From NCBI RefSeq assembly GCF_017795745.1, contig NZ_CP059067.1, positions 3,472,001 to 3,536,000 of the forward strand: a DNA stretch of 64,000 nt. Reading direction: 5' to 3'. Positions 32,179 to 41,742 of this stretch are shown one piece after another. The position numbers and the translations under genes were made by a program. The notes under the pieces were generated by a model. That model saw only the letters and a program-made list of their open reading frames with translations. It made no database searches and had not been told where the DNA came from. Source of the stretch: Rhizobacter sp. AJA081-3 (GTDB lineage Bacteria; Pseudomonadota; Gammaproteobacteria; Burkholderiales; Burkholderiaceae_C). The stretch's first letter is position 1. Each line of letters opens with the position of its first letter.

Positions 32179-33396
32179 ATGCCAATGATCTCTCCCTCGA
32201 ACAAGCCGACCAAGGGCGCCGACCTGCGCGGCGCCGCGCGCCTGGCCACCGACGCGACGGCCGGCCTGACCAACCTGGTCGAGGCGATGCACGAGCGCAT
32301 CGCACGGCTGCCGGGCACCGGCGGCACGCTGGACGGGCGCACGGGAGGCATCAGCGGGCTGGTCTACAAGACGATCCGCGGCGTCACGCGCGTGGCCGGC
32401 GGCAGCATCGAGGCGCTGCTCGGCTTGCTGGCGCCGGCGCTGGGCAGCTACACCGAGGGCCGCGAGCGCGATGCGATCGTCGCGGCGCTCAACGGCGTGC
32501 TTGGCGACTACCTCGTGGCCACCGGCAACCCGCTGGCTACGCCGATGGAACTGCGCCACGCCGGCCGGGCTCTGACGCTGGAGCGTGAAGCGCTGGCCGG
32601 CGCCCTGCCCGCAGCCGGCGGCCGGCTCGCGGTGCTGGTGCACGGCCTGTGCATGAACGACCTGCAATGGCAGCGCGACGGCCACGACCACGGCGCCGCG
32701 CTGGCGCGCGAGCTCGGTTACACGCCGGTCTACCTTCGCTACAACAGCGGCCTGCACGTCTCGATCAACGGCCGCGCCTTTGGTCAGCAGCTCGCCCGCC
32801 TGATCGACGCCTGGCCGCAGCCGCTGCAGCGCGTGGCGGTGATCGGCCACAGCATGGGCGGGCTGGTGGCACGCAGCGCGCTGCACTACGCCACGCAGGC
32901 GCAGCAGCCCTGGGTGCAGCGGCTCGACGACCTGTTCTTCCTCGGCACGCCGCACCACGGCGCGCCGCTGGAGCGTGCCGGCCACTGGGTCGACCTGGTG
33001 CTCGGCGCCACGCCCTACGCGGCGCCGTTTGCGCGGCTGGGCAAGGTGCGCAGTGCCGGCATCACCGACCTTCGCCACGGCCACCTGCTCGACGAGGACT
33101 GGGTCGGCCGCGACCGCTTCGCCCGCGGCGGCGACCATCGCCAGCCGGTGCTGCTGCCCGACACGCTGCGCTGCTATGCGCTGGCGGCAAGTCTGGGCGC
33201 GCAGGGCGGCACGCTCAAGGAGCGGCTGCTCGGTGACGGCCTGGTGCCGCTTGACAGCGCGCTGGGCCAGCACAAGGACCCGGCGCGCGTGCTGAGCTTC
33301 CCGCCCGAGAGGCAATGGGTCGGCTACGGCATGAACCACCTCGACCTGCTCGGCCGCCCGGAGGTCTACGCGAAGCTGAAGGAGTGGCTGGCTTGA
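32179..33396 (+). CDS. Alpha/beta hydrolase, probable lipase/esterase
   Basis: 405 residues from the ATG at 32179; a second ATG at 32185 is equally good. Residues 1-130 are an unfamiliar helical region; the hydrolase core follows with LAVLVHGLCMNDLQW (oxyanion region), GHSMGGLVARSAL (nucleophile Ser), LGTPHHGAPLE, LLGDGLVPLDSAL (acid Asp) and GMNHLDLLGRPEV (His). This looks like a PGAP1/triacylglycerol-lipase-like enzyme. No signal peptide. Cotranscribed with the membrane protein upstream and the small secreted protein downstream. Confidence 0.85.
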   Translation: MPMISPSNKPTKGADLRGAARLATDATAGLTNLVEAMHERIARLPGTGGTLDGRTGGISGLVYKTIRGVTRVAGGSIEALLGLLAPALGSYTEGRERDAIVAALNGVLGDYLVATGNPLATPMELRHAGRALTLEREALAGALPAAGGRLAVLVHGLCMNDLQWQRDGHDHGAALARELGYTPVYLRYNSGLHVSINGRAFGQQLARLIDAWPQPLQRVAVIGHSMGGLVARSALHYATQAQQPWVQRLDDLFFLGTPHHGAPLERAGHWVDLVLGATPYAAPFARLGKVRSAGITDLRHGHLLDEDWVGRDRFARGGDHRQPVLLPDTLRCYALAASLGAQGGTLKERLLGDGLVPLDSALGQHKDPARVLSFPPERQWVGYGMNHLDLLGRPEVYAKLKEWLA

Positions 33397-33713
33397 GACG
33401 AGCACTGTGCACCCTGGCGCTGCTGGCCGCGTTGCCGCTGCGCGCCGACGACGACCCGGCCAAGTCACTGCAGTTCGTCGAGGACTTCGCAGCCAGCTGC
33501 GTGTCGCGCAACGGCGTGCAGATCCAGGTGAAGAACACGCACCCGACGCGCAGGCTCCGCGTCTGGCTCGACCGCTTCCACATGGGTGTGGCCACCGCGG
33601 ACCGCTCGCGCTCCGATCTGGCCCCGGGCGCCGACCCCGAGCCGCTGGGCTGCTCACGCACCGACACCGGAGCGCAGGAGTGGCGCGTGGTGCGCGCGAT
33701 CTGGCTTGACTAG
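33393..33713 (+). CDS. Small secreted protein with TTG start
   Basis: 106 residues. The start is TTG at 33393, overlapping the stop of the hydrolase (TTGA), with AAGGAG five bases ahead. The residues after it (RRALCTLALLAALPLRADD) are a signal peptide. The mature protein has two Cys (SCVSRNG, GCSRTD) that could form a disulfide. I do not recognise a family. Its stop codon is shared with the convergent gene at 33710. Likely periplasmic partner of the upstream hydrolase and membrane protein. Confidence 0.65.
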   Translation: MRRALCTLALLAALPLRADDDPAKSLQFVEDFAASCVSRNGVQIQVKNTHPTRRLRVWLDRFHMGVATADRSRSDLAPGADPEPLGCSRTDTGAQEWRVVRAIWLD

Positions 33714-34072
33714 AAGCAGGGCTCCTGCAGCTTCATCCGGCAGCTCCACATGAAGCGCTCGGCGCCGTTCTTCGTCGAGCGGCGGAAGGTCGCCGTGGCC
33801 TCGTTGGAGATCGCGTCGGGCAGCGGCACCGCCAGCGGCGCGCCGGTGGAGTTGGTGTAGAAGTTCAGGAAGCAGGTGCGCTCGGGCTCGCACAGCCGGG
33901 CCACCTGGCGCGCATAGGCCTCGGTGTCCTTCTCCAGCGCCGCCGGCACGATGACCAGGCGCACCAGGCCCTGCTGCCCGGCCACCGCCCAGGGTTCGTC
34001 GGCAGCGAAGGCGCTGGCAGCGGCCGACAGGGCCAGCGCCACGGAGATTCGGGCACGAAGGGCTTTGTTCAT
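33710..34072 (-). CDS. Small secreted protein of unknown function
   Basis: 120 residues starting at the ATG at 34072; the signal peptide NKALRARISVALALSAAASAFA-A is clear, and the frame upstream of it is not convincing. The mature part has three Cys (CEPERTC and CRMKLQEPCF region) and ends with Cys-Phe. No family recognised. Convergent with the previous gene, sharing the TAG/CTA bases at the stop, and divergent from maeB. Probably periplasmic. Confidence 0.65.
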   Translation of the reverse strand: MNKALRARISVALALSAAASAFAADEPWAVAGQQGLVRLVIVPAALEKDTEAYARQVARLCEPERTCFLNFYTNSTGAPLAVPLPDAISNEATATFRRSTKNGAERFMWSCRMKLQEPCF

Positions 34073-34179
34073 CGCGCCATGGTAGGCCCTTCGCGCCTCG
34101 TGGGAAACGCGGATGCCGTTGCACCGCCACAGGAGCACCATCGAAGCGTCGCGATTGCGCACCCCTTCAGGAGACGAGC

Positions 34180-36489
34180 ATGGAAAAGAACAACGCCCCG
34201 CTGTCGCCCGCCGAGCAGGCGCTGCGCGACGCCGCGCTGGAGTACCACCGCACGCCGGTGCGCGGCAAGATCTCGGTGACGCCGACCAAGCCGCTGTCCA
34301 ACCAGCGCGACCTGTCGCTCGCCTACTCGCCCGGCGTGGCCTATGCCTGCCTGGCCATCGAGCAGGACCCGTCGCTCGCTTTCGAGTACACCTCCCGCGG
34401 CAATCTGGTCGGCGTGGTCACCAACGGCACGGCCGTGCTGGGCCTGGGCGACATCGGCCCGCTGGCCGGCAAGCCGGTGATGGAGGGCAAGGGCTGCCTG
34501 TTCCAGAAGTTCGCCGGCATCGACGTGTTCGACATCGAGCTCGCCGAGAAGGACCCGGAGAAGCTGGTCGAGATCATCGCCGCGCTCGAGCCCACGCTGG
34601 GTGGCGTGAACCTGGAAGACATCAAGGCGCCGGAGTGCTTCTACATCGAGAAGAAGCTGCGCGAGCGGATGAAGATCCCCGTCTTCCACGACGACCAGCA
34701 CGGCACCGCGATCATCTCGGCCGCCGCCGTCATCAACGGGCTGGAACTGGTGGGCAAGAAGATCGGCGAGGTGAAGCTCGCGGTGTCGGGCGCCGGCGCC
34801 GCGGCCATCGCCTGCCTGGACCTGCTCGTCGAGCTCGGCATCAAGCGCGAGAACGTCTTCGTGTGCGACTCCAAGGGCGTGATCCACGATCGCCGCGAAG
34901 ACAAGCTCGACGAGTCGAAGAAGCGCTACCAGCAGAAGACCGCCGCGCGCACTCTGGCCGACGTGATGGTCAACGCCGACGTGGTACTCGGCTGCTCGGC
35001 CGCCGGCGCCATCACGGCCGACATGGTCAAGGTGATGGCGCCACGGCCCATCATCCTGGCGCTGGCCAACCCCGAGCCCGAGATCCGCCCCGAGCTGGCC
35101 AAGGCGGCGCGGCCCGACTGCATCATCGCCACCGGCCGCTCCGACTACCCGAACCAGGTCAACAACGTCCTGTGCTTCCCGTACATCTTCCGCGGCGCGC
35201 TGGACTGCGGCGCCAGCCGCATCACCGAGGCCATGAAGGTGGCCTGCGTGCGCGAGATCGCCGAACTCGCCAAGGCCGAGATCAGCGCCGAGGTGGCCTC
35301 GGCCTATGCCGGCCGCGAGCTGCGTTTCGGCTCCGACTACATCATCCCCACGCCGTTCGACTCGCGGCTGATCCTGCGCATCGCGCCGGCGGTGGCCAAG
35401 GCCGCCGCCGAGTCCGGCGTGGCGACGCGGCCGATCGCCGACCTCGAGGCCTACCGGCAGTCGCTGACCCGCTTCGTCACCCACACCGGCATGTTCATGC
35501 GCCCGGTGTTCGCCGCCGCGCGCGCCGAGCCCAAGCGCGTGGCCTATGCCGAGGGTGAAGACGAGCGTGTGCTTCGCGCCGTGCAGATCGCGTTGGACGA
35601 GAAGCTCGTCAAGCCCATCCTGATCGGCCGGCCGGCGGTGATTGCCGCGCGCATCGAGCGCGCCGGGCTGCGGCTGGCCGCGGGACGGGACTTCGAGGTG
35701 GTGAACCCGGAAGACGACGTGCGCTTCCGGCAGTACTGGGAGACCTACCACCACCTGAACGCGCGCAACGGCGTGACGCCCGACGTGGCCAAGGCCAGCG
35801 TGCGGCGCTCCAACACCATCATCGGATCGCTGATGCTGCACCTGGGCGACGCCGACGCGATGCTGTGCGGCCTGGTGGGCCGCTTCGACAACCACTTCGA
35901 GCATGTCAAGGAGGTCATCGGCGCGGCGCCCGGGGCGCGCTGCTACGCCACCATGAACGCGCTGATGCTGGACAAGCACACCTTGTTCATCGCCGACACC
36001 TTCGTCAACGACGACCCCGATGCCGAGCAGCTGGCCGACATCGCCGTGATGGCCGCTGACGAGGTGCGCCGCTTCGGCATCCCGCCCAAGGTGGCCTTCG
36101 TGTCGCATTCGATGTACGGCAGCAGCAAGCGCGCCTCGGCCGTGAAGATGCGCGCGGCGCGCGACCTCTTCGTGCAGCGCCGCCCCGACGTGCCGGCCGA
36201 CGGCGAACTGCAGGGAGACGCCGTGTTCAGCGAGGAACTGCGCGATTCGATCCTGCCCGACGCCACGCTGAGAGGAGCGGCCAACGTGCTGATCCTGCCC
36301 AACCTCGACGCCGCCAACATCCTCTTCAACGTGCTGAAGATCACCGGTGGCAAGGGCGTCACGGTGGGCCCGGTGCTGCTGGGCGTGAAGTCACCGGTGC
36401 ACATCCTTACGCCGGCGGCCACGGTGCGCCGCGTCGTGAACATGACGGCGCTGGCGGTGGCCGATGCGCTCGGGCGCAGCCGCGCCTGA
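34180..36489 (+). CDS. maeB: NADP-dependent malic enzyme with phosphotransacetylase-like tail
   Basis: 769 residues, the usual length of MaeB. Residues about 1-430 are the malic enzyme ([15 protein letters not shown]-like [27 protein letters not shown], the NAD(P) fold [17 protein letters not shown] and NPEPEIRPE). About 440-765 are the phosphate-acetyltransferase-like domain ([29 protein letters not shown]-type [25 protein letters not shown] and [11 protein letters not shown]). It decarboxylates malate to pyruvate giving NADPH; the tail is thought to be regulatory. A GAGACGAGC site precedes the ATG. Monocistronic as far as can be seen. Confidence 0.96.
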   Translation: MEKNNAPLSPAEQALRDAALEYHRTPVRGKISVTPTKPLSNQRDLSLAYSPGVAYACLAIEQDPSLAFEYTSRGNLVGVVTNGTAVLGLGDIGPLAGKPVMEGKGCLFQKFAGIDVFDIELAEKDPEKLVEIIAALEPTLGGVNLEDIKAPECFYIEKKLRERMKIPVFHDDQHGTAIISAAAVINGLELVGKKIGEVKLAVSGAGAAAIACLDLLVELGIKRENVFVCDSKGVIHDRREDKLDESKKRYQQKTAARTLADVMVNADVVLGCSAAGAITADMVKVMAPRPIILALANPEPEIRPELAKAARPDCIIATGRSDYPNQVNNVLCFPYIFRGALDCGASRITEAMKVACVREIAELAKAEISAEVASAYAGRELRFGSDYIIPTPFDSRLILRIAPAVAKAAAESGVATRPIADLEAYRQSLTRFVTHTGMFMRPVFAAARAEPKRVAYAEGEDERVLRAVQIALDEKLVKPILIGRPAVIAARIERAGLRLAAGRDFEVVNPEDDVRFRQYWETYHHLNARNGVTPDVAKASVRRSNTIIGSLMLHLGDADAMLCGLVGRFDNHFEHVKEVIGAAPGARCYATMNALMLDKHTLFIADTFVNDDPDAEQLADIAVMAADEVRRFGIPPKVAFVSHSMYGSSKRASAVKMRAARDLFVQRRPDVPADGELQGDAVFSEELRDSILPDATLRGAANVLILPNLDAANILFNVLKITGGKGVTVGPVLLGVKSPVHILTPAATVRRVVNMTALAVADALGRSRA

Positions 36490-36530
36490 GCCTGCGAAAC
36501 GGGGCGCCTCTGGGGTTGCCCAGGGCAGGC

Positions 36531-36992
36531 AGCTCGCGGCCCTTTGCGGTCTTCGGGGGTCTGCTTTGCGTGCGACGGGCATGGTCGCAGGTCGACGGCG
36601 GTACCCGCGTTCTCCGGCCCACGCTCGCGGGCGGCCACTGCGTGCCGCAACCGCGGCCGCATCAACACCTGGTTTGCCATGCCCTCGCCAGGGCAACCGC
36701 GAATGGGGCCTGCGCCCGCGGGCACCACCGCCGCCCTGCCGGCATCAGCGGTGGCCTGCCGTCATGAGGGCCTCAGTGCTTGTGGGGCAGGTGGTTCGGG
36801 TGTGCGATCGCAGGCCCCATTCGCGGTCGCCCAGGCGGTGGCAGGACGAAGTTGGTGTTGAGGAGGCATGCGAGGCGAGTCTCGGTGGTCGCCCGCGAGC
36901 GTGGGCCGGAGAGCGCATACCCGGACCGCCTGCCCGCGCGCCCATCATTGCGGACCTTCGTGAATGTCTGCAACGGGCCGCAAGCAGCCTCC
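36531..36992. repeat. Large imperfect inverted repeat (two ~185-base arms)
   Basis: The 510-base gap between maeB and the diguanylate cyclase holds two arms related by reverse complement: 36610-36714 and 36809-36914 are clearly similar, sharing CTCCGGCCCACGCTCGCGGGC and CGCGAATGGGGCCTGCG at the two ends. Weaker similarity extends outward to 36531 and 36992 (GCGGCCCTTTGCGG against GCGGCCCGTTGCAG). The spacer is about 95 bases. No reading frame explains it. It looks like two divergent copies of an intergenic repeat in head-to-head orientation, able to form a large cruciform or a long RNA hairpin. Confidence 0.7.
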
Positions 36993-37003
36993 AGAGGCAG
37001 CGC

Positions 37004-39037
37004 TCAGGCCACGGTTGAATCGCCCGCCACCACGCGCAACATGGGGCGGTGCGCCTGCACCGCGCCACGCCCGGCCGCCTTGGCGGCGTAGCAGGCTGCA
37101 TCGGCCTGCGCCAACCAGTCCTCGACACTGAGCGTCTCGGCGCTCAGCGAGGCCACACCCAGGCTCGCGCCGACACGCAGCGTGTGGCGATCCCAGGGCA
37201 GTTCGATCTCGGTGATGGCGCGGCGCACGTTCTCGGCAATGCGCAGTGCCGTCTCGTGCGTGCATCGCTCCAGCAGCAGCGCGAACTCGTCGCCGCCCAG
37301 GCGCACCACCAGGTCGCTGGCGCGCACCCGTGCCGCAATGGCCGCGGCCACGGCCTTGAGCATGGCGTCACCGGCGGCGTGGCCGGCGCGATCGTTGATC
37401 GGCTTGAAGTGGTCGAGGTCGATCATCACCACCTCGGCCGGCAGCGAGCGCGGCCGCGACTCCAGCACGCGCGCCAGGCGATGCGCGAGCACCTTGCGGT
37501 TGGACAGGCCGGTCAGCGCATCGTGCGTGGCCGACCACTCCAGCTGCTCGCGGGCGGCCACCTGCTCGGTGATGTCGACGACCGACCAGATCGTGCCGGC
37601 GCCGTGGTCCGTCTCGTCCACCGGGCGGCCACGCAGTTCGGCCCAGAAGCTGCTGCCATCGGCACGCAGCATCTGCCATTCGCCGACATAGGCACGGCCG
37701 GCGCGGAAGGCCTCGACCGCCTGAGGCCCGAGCGCGAAGAAGTCCTCGTTGGAGGCGTACACGATCTGCGTGGGCTGGCCCAGCAGCTCCTGTTCGGAAC
37801 GCCCGAACAGGCGGCACAGCTCGGCGCTGACCAGCTCGAATCTGTTGGAACGCGTGAAGGCGATGCCGGTGGGCGCAGCGTTCATCACCGACGAGAGCTT
37901 CTTCAGCACCTGCGCGTTGAACGACTCCAGCTGCGCGCGCTCGGCGCCGACGTGGCGCAGCACGCGCGACAGCCGTTCGATCTCGCCGCTGGCACGCGGC
38001 CAGCCTTCGTGCACTTCCTGGGTGCCGTCGAACAGGTGCTGCGCGCGGTGGGCGAGCTGGGCCAGCGGCCGCAGCAGCCACCAGATCATGCCCAGCATGG
38101 CCAGCGACAGAAGCGCCACCAGGGCGGCAGCCCAGCCCAGCGCCTGCCGCCGCGCAGCGTGCAGCGGCGCGAGCAGCTCTCGCTCGGGCATCGAGTGCCA
38201 GACCATCCAGTCCGGCCCGGCCACACCCGCCGCACTGACCAGTTCGCCCGGCTGCGGCAGTGTCAGCCCACCCGGCTCGACCGAGCCGCCGCTGGCCAGC
38301 CAGTGCGCGAAGGCTTCGGCCATGCGCGGCTCGCTCGCCAGCGACTGCAGCGGCACGCGGCCGGGCGGGTGCGACAGCATCCGCCCGCGCGAATCGGTGA
38401 CCAGCGTGAGCGCCGTCGGGTCGCCGTCACCGGTGTTGGCGCCGTCCTCGAGCAGCCCGTGCTCGGCCAGCTGCAGCGTGCCGGCCAGCACGCCGAACAC
38501 CGCGCCGGAGGCGTCCATCAGCGGATGCGTGAACACGATCACCGGGGCGGCCGAGATCCGGCTGGTCAGCGGCTCAGAGATCAGCGGCCGGCGTTCCTGA
38601 ACGGTGCGCCGGAAATAGTCGCGGTCGGACACGTCGAGGTTCGGCACGCGCACGCCCTGGCTGTCAGCGTAGGCGCGAATGCTTCCATCGGCCGAGGTGA
38701 TGAACACCTCGGTGAACAGGCCGCGCAGCAGCGGCTTGTTGTCCAGCAGGTTCTGCAGGCGGGCGTTGTCCACGAGCATGGCCGCGTCGAACTGGCCCGC
38801 GCTGGCACGCAGGGCACGCTGGCGCTCGACCACCCGCTGCGACAGTTGCGAGGCGGTGTTGACCACCTCCGCCAGTTCGCGGTCGCGCTGGTTGGCCAGC
38901 GTGTCGCGTTCGGCCTGGCGTACCAGCATCACCGCGGTGAGCAACACGCCCAGCGCCATTGCCGCGACCGCCGAGAGCATGACGCGCAGCTTGATCGAGC
39001 CCAGCGCGAAGCCGACGCGGCGGCGCCAGCGGCTCAT
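37004..39037 (-). CDS. Cache-PAS-GGDEF diguanylate cyclase
   Basis: 677 residues from the ATG at 39037 (GGGGGGTGGCG upstream; an ATG at 39076 has no such site). Membrane helix near 17-37, an extracytoplasmic double-Cache (PDC) sensor domain about 40-290 (FITSADGSIRAYADSQGVRV, DRDYFRRTVQERRPLISEPL), a second helix, a PAS domain (SVMNAAPTGIAFT) and a GGDEF domain with RLGGDEF and an RxxD inhibitory site just ahead (RASD). It should synthesise cyclic di-GMP in response to a small periplasmic ligand. Stand-alone gene, transcribed toward the inverted repeat. Confidence 0.94.
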   Translation of the reverse strand: MSRWRRRVGFALGSIKLRVMLSAVAAMALGVLLTAVMLVRQAERDTLANQRDRELAEVVNTASQLSQRVVERQRALRASAGQFDAAMLVDNARLQNLLDNKPLLRGLFTEVFITSADGSIRAYADSQGVRVPNLDVSDRDYFRRTVQERRPLISEPLTSRISAAPVIVFTHPLMDASGAVFGVLAGTLQLAEHGLLEDGANTGDGDPTALTLVTDSRGRMLSHPPGRVPLQSLASEPRMAEAFAHWLASGGSVEPGGLTLPQPGELVSAAGVAGPDWMVWHSMPERELLAPLHAARRQALGWAAALVALLSLAMLGMIWWLLRPLAQLAHRAQHLFDGTQEVHEGWPRASGEIERLSRVLRHVGAERAQLESFNAQVLKKLSSVMNAAPTGIAFTRSNRFELVSAELCRLFGRSEQELLGQPTQIVYASNEDFFALGPQAVEAFRAGRAYVGEWQMLRADGSSFWAELRGRPVDETDHGAGTIWSVVDITEQVAAREQLEWSATHDALTGLSNRKVLAHRLARVLESRPRSLPAEVVMIDLDHFKPINDRAGHAAGDAMLKAVAAAIAARVRASDLVVRLGGDEFALLLERCTHETALRIAENVRRAITEIELPWDRHTLRVGASLGVASLSAETLSVEDWLAQADAACYAAKAAGRGAVQAHRPMLRVVAGDSTVA

Positions 39038-39135
39038 CGCCACCCCCCGAAGGGAGCGGCCACGGCGGGGCGGCATGGGCAGAGGTCCATGGCACGGTAT
39101 CGGGCGAAGCCGTGCCGGACTTGAGGCTCAGCCCG

Positions 39136-39783
39136 TCATTTCTTGGCGCCGATGTGCTGGTGCGAGGTGATGCCCATCGAGACGTAGATGCTGGTCAGCC
39201 CTTCCATGCCCACGTCGGCCGGAGTCACCCAGTCGACCGGCACGTAGAGCAAGCCGCCGCCGATGGGCACCGGCGCGGTGGGCACCAGTACCGCCAGGTA
39301 GTCCCGGTCGCCCAGGCGCACCGGCTCCGGCGTGGACAGCAGGCCCAGCGCCGCCACGCCGCCCACGCCGCCGAAATGCAGCCAGACGGCGCTCATCGAC
39401 TTCAGCTTCGACTCGTCACGCTGGCCGAACAGCTCGACGAACTTCTTCACCATGTCGTAGACGCTGCGCACCACCGGAATGCGCTGCACGATGCTGTCGG
39501 TGACCGCCCCCAGCGCCGCGCGCATCCGCGTCTGCACCAGCAGGCCGAGCAGGAAGATCGCCAACATCACCGCGAGCACGCCGATGGCGTAGCCGACCAC
39601 CTCGGAGCCGGTAATGCCCAGGCCGATGCGCACCAGCATCCCGCCCACCAGGCTCTGCGGGCCGATGTACTCGACCACCAGTCGGGCGCCCCACACGAAG
39701 ATGAGGATCGTGGCCGCCAGCGGCAGCGCGGCCAGCGCGCCGGTGACGAACACGTTGAGCAGGTGGCGGCCGGTGCGCCTCAT
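39136..39783 (-). CDS. DUF502 family membrane protein
   Basis: 215 residues with two hydrophobic helices (about 10-32 and 62-85), then a conserved soluble part: VQRIPVVRSVYDMVKKFVE, LVPTAPVPIGGGLLYVPVDWV and EGLTSIYVSMGI. These are DUF502 family motifs; function unknown, envelope-related. Last gene of a four-gene operon; its ATG overlaps the stop of the preceding gene (ATGA). Confidence 0.92.
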   Translation of the reverse strand: MRRTGRHLLNVFVTGALAALPLAATILIFVWGARLVVEYIGPQSLVGGMLVRIGLGITGSEVVGYAIGVLAVMLAIFLLGLLVQTRMRAALGAVTDSIVQRIPVVRSVYDMVKKFVELFGQRDESKLKSMSAVWLHFGGVGGVAALGLLSTPEPVRLGDRDYLAVLVPTAPVPIGGGLLYVPVDWVTPADVGMEGLTSIYVSMGITSHQHIGAKK

Positions 39784-40985
39784 GGGCAGCGCGCTCCGAT
39801 GAAGCCGCGCACCGCATCCAGGAAGGCCTGCGGCTGCTCGAGCACGCTGATGTGCGCGCTGTCCAGCACCGTGAGCTGCGCGCCGGCGATGCGGGCGGCC
39901 ATGGCTTCAGACATCGCCGGCGGTGCGCCGGCGTCCTGCGCGCCGGCGATCACCAGCGTGGGCGCGCGCACGGCGGCCAGGCGATCGAGCCAGTCGACCG
40001 ACTGCACGGCGCGGCCACAGGCGATGTAGCCGGCCGCCGGCGTGCGCAGCAGCACCTGCCGCGTGCGCTCGACCACCTCGGGCTGCGCGGCGCGGAAGCC
40101 CGGCGTGAACCAGCGCTCCATGGTGCCCTCGGCAATCGTGGCCAGGCCACCCTGCTCGATGGCAGCGATGCGCTGATCCCACATCGCGCGCGCCTCGGCG
40201 GGGTAGCGCGCGCTGCTGTTGGCAATGACCAGGCCGCTCAGCAGCTCCGGGTGGCGAACGGCGAGGCCCTGCCCCACCATGCCGCCCATCGACAGGCCGA
40301 TGAAGACCACCGGCCCGCGGCCCCATTCGAGGATCAGGCGCGCCGCGTCGTCGACCAGGTCGTCCTGCGCGTACGGCCCCGCCGGCACCGCCGAGCCACC
40401 GTGGCCGCGGTGGTCGTAGCGCAGCACCTCGTGCTGCTCGCCCAGGGCGGCAGCCAGCTCGTCCCACAGGTGCAGGTCGGCGCCGAGTGCGTGGCTCAGC
40501 ACCACCGGCGTGCCCTGGCCCTGCAGCGCCACCTTGAGCTGCGGCGTGCTGAAGGTGTGGTGGATCGCCGCGCGCACGCCGGCCGTCAGCGGCGCCGGCG
40601 GCGGCAGCAGGCCCTCGTCGCGCAGGATCTTCGAGGTGATCTTGAACGCCGTGTTGGCCGCCGGCACGCCGCAGTAGATGGCGCCCTGCATCAGCGTCTC
40701 GCGGATCTTCTCCAGCGGCACGCCGGCGCGCACGGTGGCCTTACAGTGCAGCTCGAACTCCTCCCAGCGCGCCGCGGCCATCGTCATGCCCAGCACGAGC
40801 AGGCGGCGCGTCACCACATCCAGCCCCGGGCGGCCCCAGATGTCGAGCCAGGCATGGCGCGTCACCAGGTCCTGGAAGTCGGCATTGAACTGCGTCGTGC
40901 CGCCCAGCGACTGGTCGACCCACTCGTCGCCCAGCACCGCGCGGCGGTTCAACACGCCGCGCTCGAAGTCGTCACTGCGGTCCAT
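39780..40985 (-). CDS. Fused 4-carboxymuconolactone decarboxylase and 3-oxoadipate enol-lactonase, CMD first
   Basis: 401 residues. Residues about 1-125 are a CMD domain (RRAVLGDEWVDQSL, FQDLVTRHAWLDIWGRPGLD, KIRETLMQGAIYCGVPAANTAF as in PcaC); about 145-400 an alpha/beta hydrolase like PcaD (RYDHRGHGGSAVP, IGLSMGGMVGQ with the nucleophile Ser, GAQDAGAPP and LDSAHISVLEQPQ with the acid and His). Together they convert 4-carboxymuconolactone to 3-oxoadipate in the protocatechuate branch. The actinobacterial fusion PcaL has the opposite domain order. No other protocatechuate gene is nearby; the neighbours are SapC, a CorC-like protein and DUF502, all with overlapping starts. Confidence 0.9.
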   Translation of the reverse strand: MDRSDDFERGVLNRRAVLGDEWVDQSLGGTTQFNADFQDLVTRHAWLDIWGRPGLDVVTRRLLVLGMTMAAARWEEFELHCKATVRAGVPLEKIRETLMQGAIYCGVPAANTAFKITSKILRDEGLLPPPAPLTAGVRAAIHHTFSTPQLKVALQGQGTPVVLSHALGADLHLWDELAAALGEQHEVLRYDHRGHGGSAVPAGPYAQDDLVDDAARLILEWGRGPVVFIGLSMGGMVGQGLAVRHPELLSGLVIANSSARYPAEARAMWDQRIAAIEQGGLATIAEGTMERWFTPGFRAAQPEVVERTRQVLLRTPAAGYIACGRAVQSVDWLDRLAAVRAPTLVIAGAQDAGAPPAMSEAMAARIAGAQLTVLDSAHISVLEQPQAFLDAVRGFIGARCP

Positions 40986-41742
40986 CGGAAGCTCCTCGTC
41001 GTTTCAGTTCGCGCCGCGCCTTGCGCTCGATCAGCGCCGGCATGTTCGCCAGCGAGGCGATGTGCAGATTCATCAGCATCAGCATGCCGTTGCGGTGCAG
41101 TTCCAGGACCGCCGGATCGGGCAATGCGCGCAGCTTCTCTTCGTCGATGAGCTTGAAGCCCTCGACGGTGAGCTTCTGCCCGTCGGGCAGCGTGGCATCG
41201 GCCTGCATCGGCCGCAGCAGATCCAATGCGACCAGCTGCGCGCAGAACTGCCGCGTGCGCAGCGCCTCGGCCTCGAAGCGCTCGAGCAGCGCCAGGCGCT
41301 GCTGCAGCGCCGGTGCCGGCCAGCCCTGCGCATCGAAGAGCGCCTCGCCCACGGTCGGCGACAGGCCGCTCCAGGCGGTGTCGATCATCACGCCCGGCGC
41401 GGCATCGTCGGCGCTGCGGCCGGTCAGGAAGGGGTAGCGGCGGATGAAGGCCGGCACGTAGCGCGCCAGCCAGCGGGTGCCGTCGACATACAGGTTCTCG
41501 CCCTGCGCGAGGCCGAGCAGCGCGATCGGCGACACGGTGGCGCGGCCCGCCGCGTCGCGCTCGCCCGAGTGCACGAACAGCACCGGGAATTCCAGTGCCG
41601 CTTCGGGCAGCTCGGTGGCGGCGAGGTACACCGCATGCATGTGACGCGTGATCGACCAGTCCTGCAGCGCCGAGATCCTCAGCGCACCGTGGCGTTGCGG
41701 GTCGAGCAGTTCCGGCGCGCGGTACAGCGCCGAGTGGATCAC
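40972..41742 (-). CDS. SapC family protein
   Basis: 256 residues. HMHAVYLAATELPEAALEFPVLFV, SPIALLGLAQGENLYVDG, WLARYVPAFIRRYPF and GFKLIDEEKLRALPD are standard SapC-family (PF07277) motifs. Function unclear; members are often encoded in S-layer or peptide-sensitivity contexts. No signal peptide. The start overlaps the CorC-like gene stop (ATGA) and its 3' end overlaps the next start by 14 bases. Confidence 0.92.
   Translation of the reverse strand: MIHSALYRAPELLDPQRHGALRISALQDWSITRHMHAVYLAATELPEAALEFPVLFVHSGERDAAGRATVSPIALLGLAQGENLYVDGTRWLARYVPAFIRRYPFLTGRSADDAAPGVMIDTAWSGLSPTVGEALFDAQGWPAPALQQRLALLERFEAEALRTRQFCAQLVALDLLRPMQADATLPDGQKLTVEGFKLIDEEKLRALPDPAVLELHRNGMLMLMNLHIASLANMPALIERKARRELKRRGASDGPQ

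Noticed and set aside
37049-39124. 691-codon plus-strand frame
   Set aside because: Antisense to the diguanylate cyclase with intact GGDEF; shadow frame.
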